Assembly: GCA_001692895.1 (NCBI GenBank) | Contig: KV748202.1 | Location: 1,240,001 to 1,304,000 of the forward strand | Length of the DNA: 64,000 nucleotides | Origin: Cenococcum geophilum 1.58 | Lineage: Eukaryota > Ascomycota > Dothideomycetes > Gloniales > Gloniaceae | Direction: 5' to 3' | In this document: positions 60,834 through 64,000 of the stretch, in pieces | Position numbering within the stretch: the first letter of the stretch is position 1 | Layout of the letters: the number at the start of each line of letters is the position of its first letter | Made by a program: the position numbers and the translations under genes | The notes under the pieces: generated by a model | What the model saw: the letters and a program-made list of their open reading frames with translations, nothing else | Told to the model about the DNA's origin: nothing | The model's database searches: none

Positions 60834-61180
60834 CTAATAATAATGGGGCGTAGTAGCTTTTCAGATTAGGCATTTGTGGTTTAGACTTTTAGGATTCGTT
60901 CTTATATATAGTAGTAATTAAGGACCTTAATTAGGTGCTTGGGAAGGCCTTAGAAGGCTTTTAGGAAGGGCTTAGGAGCCCTAGGAATAATATTCCTGGT
61001 ATAGATTAATAAATAGGAATGCAATTCTAGCAAAATACCCTATTAACTCTATGCTATGTACATGAAAAGGCTAAGGACCTATCCTACCTTAAGCTATATA
61101 GCCCTAATCCTTATGGTTTCCGGAGCTTATCTATTCCATATCCGATTTAACCTATTTACTCTTTTCGCGAGCTTTCTTCT
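60834..61180 (-). other. 3' non-coding / possible LTR of right-end gypsy
   Basis: Lies between the 2.2-kb array and the chromodomain of the right-end gypsy element, so it should hold that element's 3' UTR and 3' LTR. A TG...CA pair can be proposed (minus strand TGTACATAGC ... TACGCCCCA) but there is no second LTR in the window to confirm it. Confidence 0.35.
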
Positions 61181-64000
61181 TAGGTCGCGATAACACCGTA
61201 GTATTAGAGCGCTTTCTGCGATTTGTAGATTGTGGACCTTAGTCCCAATATTCTTTTAGAATATCTTCGCAATAATTAAGGTAATCCTCTGGTTCCTATA
61301 TAGAGTCCTTAGCGGGCTAGCCTAGCCATTTAACTTTAAATTGAAGCTTATTCTTAACAGACTTATAGCGTAGTATAGCTTTAACCTCATACCACTCGCC
61401 CACCACCTTAGGGTGTTTAATTGGGCCTAGACGGAAGTTCTTTTCTGGCGGTGGTCTATACTATAGCTCTAGTAGGTTTACGTGAAACACTGGATATATA
61501 TAGGCCATAGATAGGGGTAGCTGGAGATAATAGGCTAGCTTACCAATTTGTTCCTTAACTTAGAAGGGACCTAGGTATCTTGCATTGAGCTTCTTTAATA
61601 GTTAATAGGTCTTAATATTTGTTAAACGTAATAGAACCTTATTGCCTACTCCGAAATACTTGTCCTAGTACTTGCGGTTATACTAAAGTCTCTACTACTC
61701 TTGGGCATTTTATAGGCTCTACTTCGCATACTTCTATTACTCCTCCCATTCCTAGAGGTATCCTTATACTCTCTAGTAGATGTCCTTAAACTTCTTGGTA
61801 GGATCCTATAACTAATTATACGGCCTTAGCTAGTGATCGTTGGGTATACTATTAAACCTAAATGGTTGGACGCTATAGGCAATCTGGATTAGTGCATACT
61901 TATATAATACATATTGCTTTAAATTATAAGCATACTCCGCGTACGGAAGTAGCTCGTACTAGTTGTCTTATTGGTAGTTTAAATACATCTATAGGTAAGA
62001 CTCCAGTTCCTAATTCTGGCGTTCCGTTTGCCTATTAGTCTGCGGGTGGAAAGCTATACTATAACAGTAGTCTATCTTTAAATAGAAGCATAGATCTAAC
62101 TAGTACTGGCTTATAAAGACGCTGCCCCTATTAGTAATAATAGAGTGTGGCTAATCTACTTTAAGAAAGTATTTCTCCTTAATTAGGTTGGTAAGCTCTT
62201 ATGCGTTAATCGTTTTATTAACGGGAAGGTATTAGATGTACTTTAAAAACCTATTAATAAGTATAAGGACCGAATTATATGTTCGTCCTTAGCTATCTTT
62301 AAATAGTGGGAGATCCGTGATAAAGTCTATAGTGTAATGTCGCTATGGCTTACTAGCGGGGGGAACTAATTTAAGTAGACCCTATGGCTTGTGCCTGCGG
62401 ATCTTGTATACTTAACACTTCTTATAATAGCTAATATACTCCTTTACTTCCTGATTAAGCCTTAGCCAATAGTATTTGCGCTAAAGTAATTCTACTGTCT
62501 TTATTTAACTATAGTGGCCGCCTAGAGGATTATTATGATTCTTTATAAGAATCTTCTGTCGTAGATTTGCTTTTTGTGGTACCTAAACCTTACTACCTCT
62601 ACGCAGTAGGCCTATTGGGTCTAGTTTCCAATAGTAGCGCCTAGCAGCTTCCTTTCCGTTACGTTTCCGGTCTACTTCCGCATTAAGAATAGTATAGGAA
62701 GCGTCCCTCTATTGCACCTTACGGATAAGATCCGTTAACCCTTTAGATGGTTCCTAGGTGAAAGCTATTTTGTTCTATACTGCTCTAAGTATAAGACTAG
62801 ATAGTACTATGGATCTTATAACTCTTTAATACGCGTACGTTAGGAAGGCCGCTATAAGGTTAAAGTCCTTTAGTTATTACAGGGCTTTAAGTTCTGATTG
62901 CTCTATGGCTTTGCTATTAGTTTAAGGGGATAGCTTAGCAATTAGGGATAGTGTATTACTAGGTTCTAAGAATATATCAGGGACGTCCTGTCTAGGTATA
63001 TTTGGACCCTTATCGGCAACGGACCGGGTACTAGCTGGAACGTTAGTAGAAACCAATAGGGCTTATACCGCCTAAGACTTGGTGCATAGAGCTGTAGGTG
63101 CTCAAGCATCCTATACCTAAAGCTTGTTCTGTAATATAGGGAGTAAGATATCTATTATCTATTTTCCTTCTCCCGTTTTAAAGCCTTTAGTATAGTCTGG
63201 CCGTCGTGACGGTTTATTAGTAGGGTTATTTTCCCCTAGCTTATATTTAATCTTAAAATTAAATCACGCGAGCTCTTCTACCTATCTGGCTTGTTAAGGT
63301 GTAAGCTCCTTTATAGTCATAAAGTAGCGTAGATTATGGTAATCTAAGAGTATATAAGTGGTATAGCTTGCGTGCTTAAGGTAATGTCGCCACTGTTTAA
63401 AGCAGTCGACTATAGCTAGTAGTTCCTTATTATGGGTATAATACCTAACTTTAGGTCCCTGGAATTTTCTGTTATAAAATGCTACTAGTCTCTAATGGAG
63501 CTGGGTAGCGTTTAGATGCCTATTGGGTTGCAGTAGGATACCGGTAAGGGTAAAATTTGATACATTAGTGATTATTATTAATAGCTAATCTGGGTTGAAA
63601 TGCCGCAGTAATAGAGCTTCTGTAAACTTTATGTGAAGTTTTTAAAAGGCCTCCTAAACCTTTCCGGGCTATAACCATAGCTTATACTATTTAGTTAGTC
63701 CCTTCTTAGTTTTCTTTTTTACCGCCTTTAAGCTTTTTACTCCTTAGGTCAGGTCTTAGGAAGCTTCCGCAATATAGTTGGATAGGTATTAGGCGACATC
63801 TAAGTAGTTATAGATAAAGCGCCTATAGAAATTAGCAAAGCCTAGGAATACTTAAACATCCTAGTAGCTCTCTAGCTCTGGCCACTCCTAGATTATCTAC
63901 ACCTATACTAGGTCTATAACTACACCTATAGGCGTTATAATGTAACCTAGGAACTCGACCTGCTTAATATTAAAGATATACTTTAACGCTTTGGCGTAGA
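61181..64000 (-). pseudogene. Second chromovirus family: RT-RNase H-integrase-chromodomain, partial
   Basis: The element runs off the window edge, so only the 3' two thirds of pol is seen. On the minus strand, from high to low coordinate, are the end of the reverse transcriptase (VEFLGYIITPIGVVID, VFLGFANFYRRFI), then RNase H (LVAFYNRKFQGPKVRYYTHN, LLDYHNLRYFMTIKELTPQQ). Integrase gives YTIDFITDLPLFKDS near 62.3 kb and ITNRGSVF, with Asn for Asp; AFHPQTNRQTERQN near 62.0 kb completes the core. A GPY/F-like part (LNARYLGPFQVKEQIGKLAY) follows near 61.57 kb. A chromodomain lies at about 61.40-61.25 kb (YEVKAILRYKSVKNKLQFKV). It differs clearly from gypsy-A. Stops are present but sparser. Confidence 0.9.

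Noticed and set aside
1..64000. tRNA genes
   Set aside because: No cloverleaf with recognisable A and B boxes was noticed; a dedicated scan was not possible.

Overview
The window looks like filamentous ascomycete (Pezizomycotina) DNA in two compartments. Bases 1 to about 5.1 kb have balanced composition and hold a broken HET-domain gene fragment, one intact-looking membrane-protein gene (2181-3863) and a 16-bp minisatellite. From about 5.1 kb to the end the DNA is AT-rich, crowded with TAA/TAG stops, rich in TpA and poor in CpA/TpG, while CpG survives. That is the mark of repeat-induced point mutation (RIP). Almost no long ORF survives there, but conceptual reading past the stops still reveals many protein families.

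From left to right, the AT-rich part starts with a ruined NOD-like receptor (phosphorylase domain, NACHT, about 20 ankyrin repeats; 5975-10838), which abuts a hAT transposase relic (minus strand, 10839-11960). A nested transposon stack follows. An old gypsy relic (12095-12316, resuming at 46539-47004) was split by a chromodomain gypsy element, here called gypsy-A(+) (12317-46533, 5-bp duplication TTAAT). That element was split by a 26.3-kb insertion carrying a minus-strand Helitron Rep/helicase gene (19284-45541, no target duplication, hairpin near its 3' end). The Helitron was hit by a Tc1/mariner element with a passenger ORF (22006-24935) and by a palindromic TA-flanked foldback element (29960-45050). 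The foldback element was hit by two LINEs (30420-33638 and 33980-38204) and a Copia element (38311-44540), each with recognisable target duplications.

The right part (47005-60833) is a tandem LTR-internal-LTR-internal array of a roughly 2.2-kb LTR element with no recognised pol. It is interrupted by a second, inverted copy of gypsy-A (47400-56816, duplication GAAAA), which itself contains a less decayed element with terminal inverted repeats and several minisatellites (54226-55687). The window ends inside a different minus-strand chromodomain gypsy element (61181-64000).

Apart from 2181-3863, nothing here is likely to make a functional protein. The main value is the insertion history: subtracting the nested insertions brings the two gypsy-A copies to nearly equal lengths (about 7.96 and 7.95 kb), an internal check on the boundaries. 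Domain assignments come from reading translations by eye; no database search was run, and boundaries inside decayed genes are approximate.
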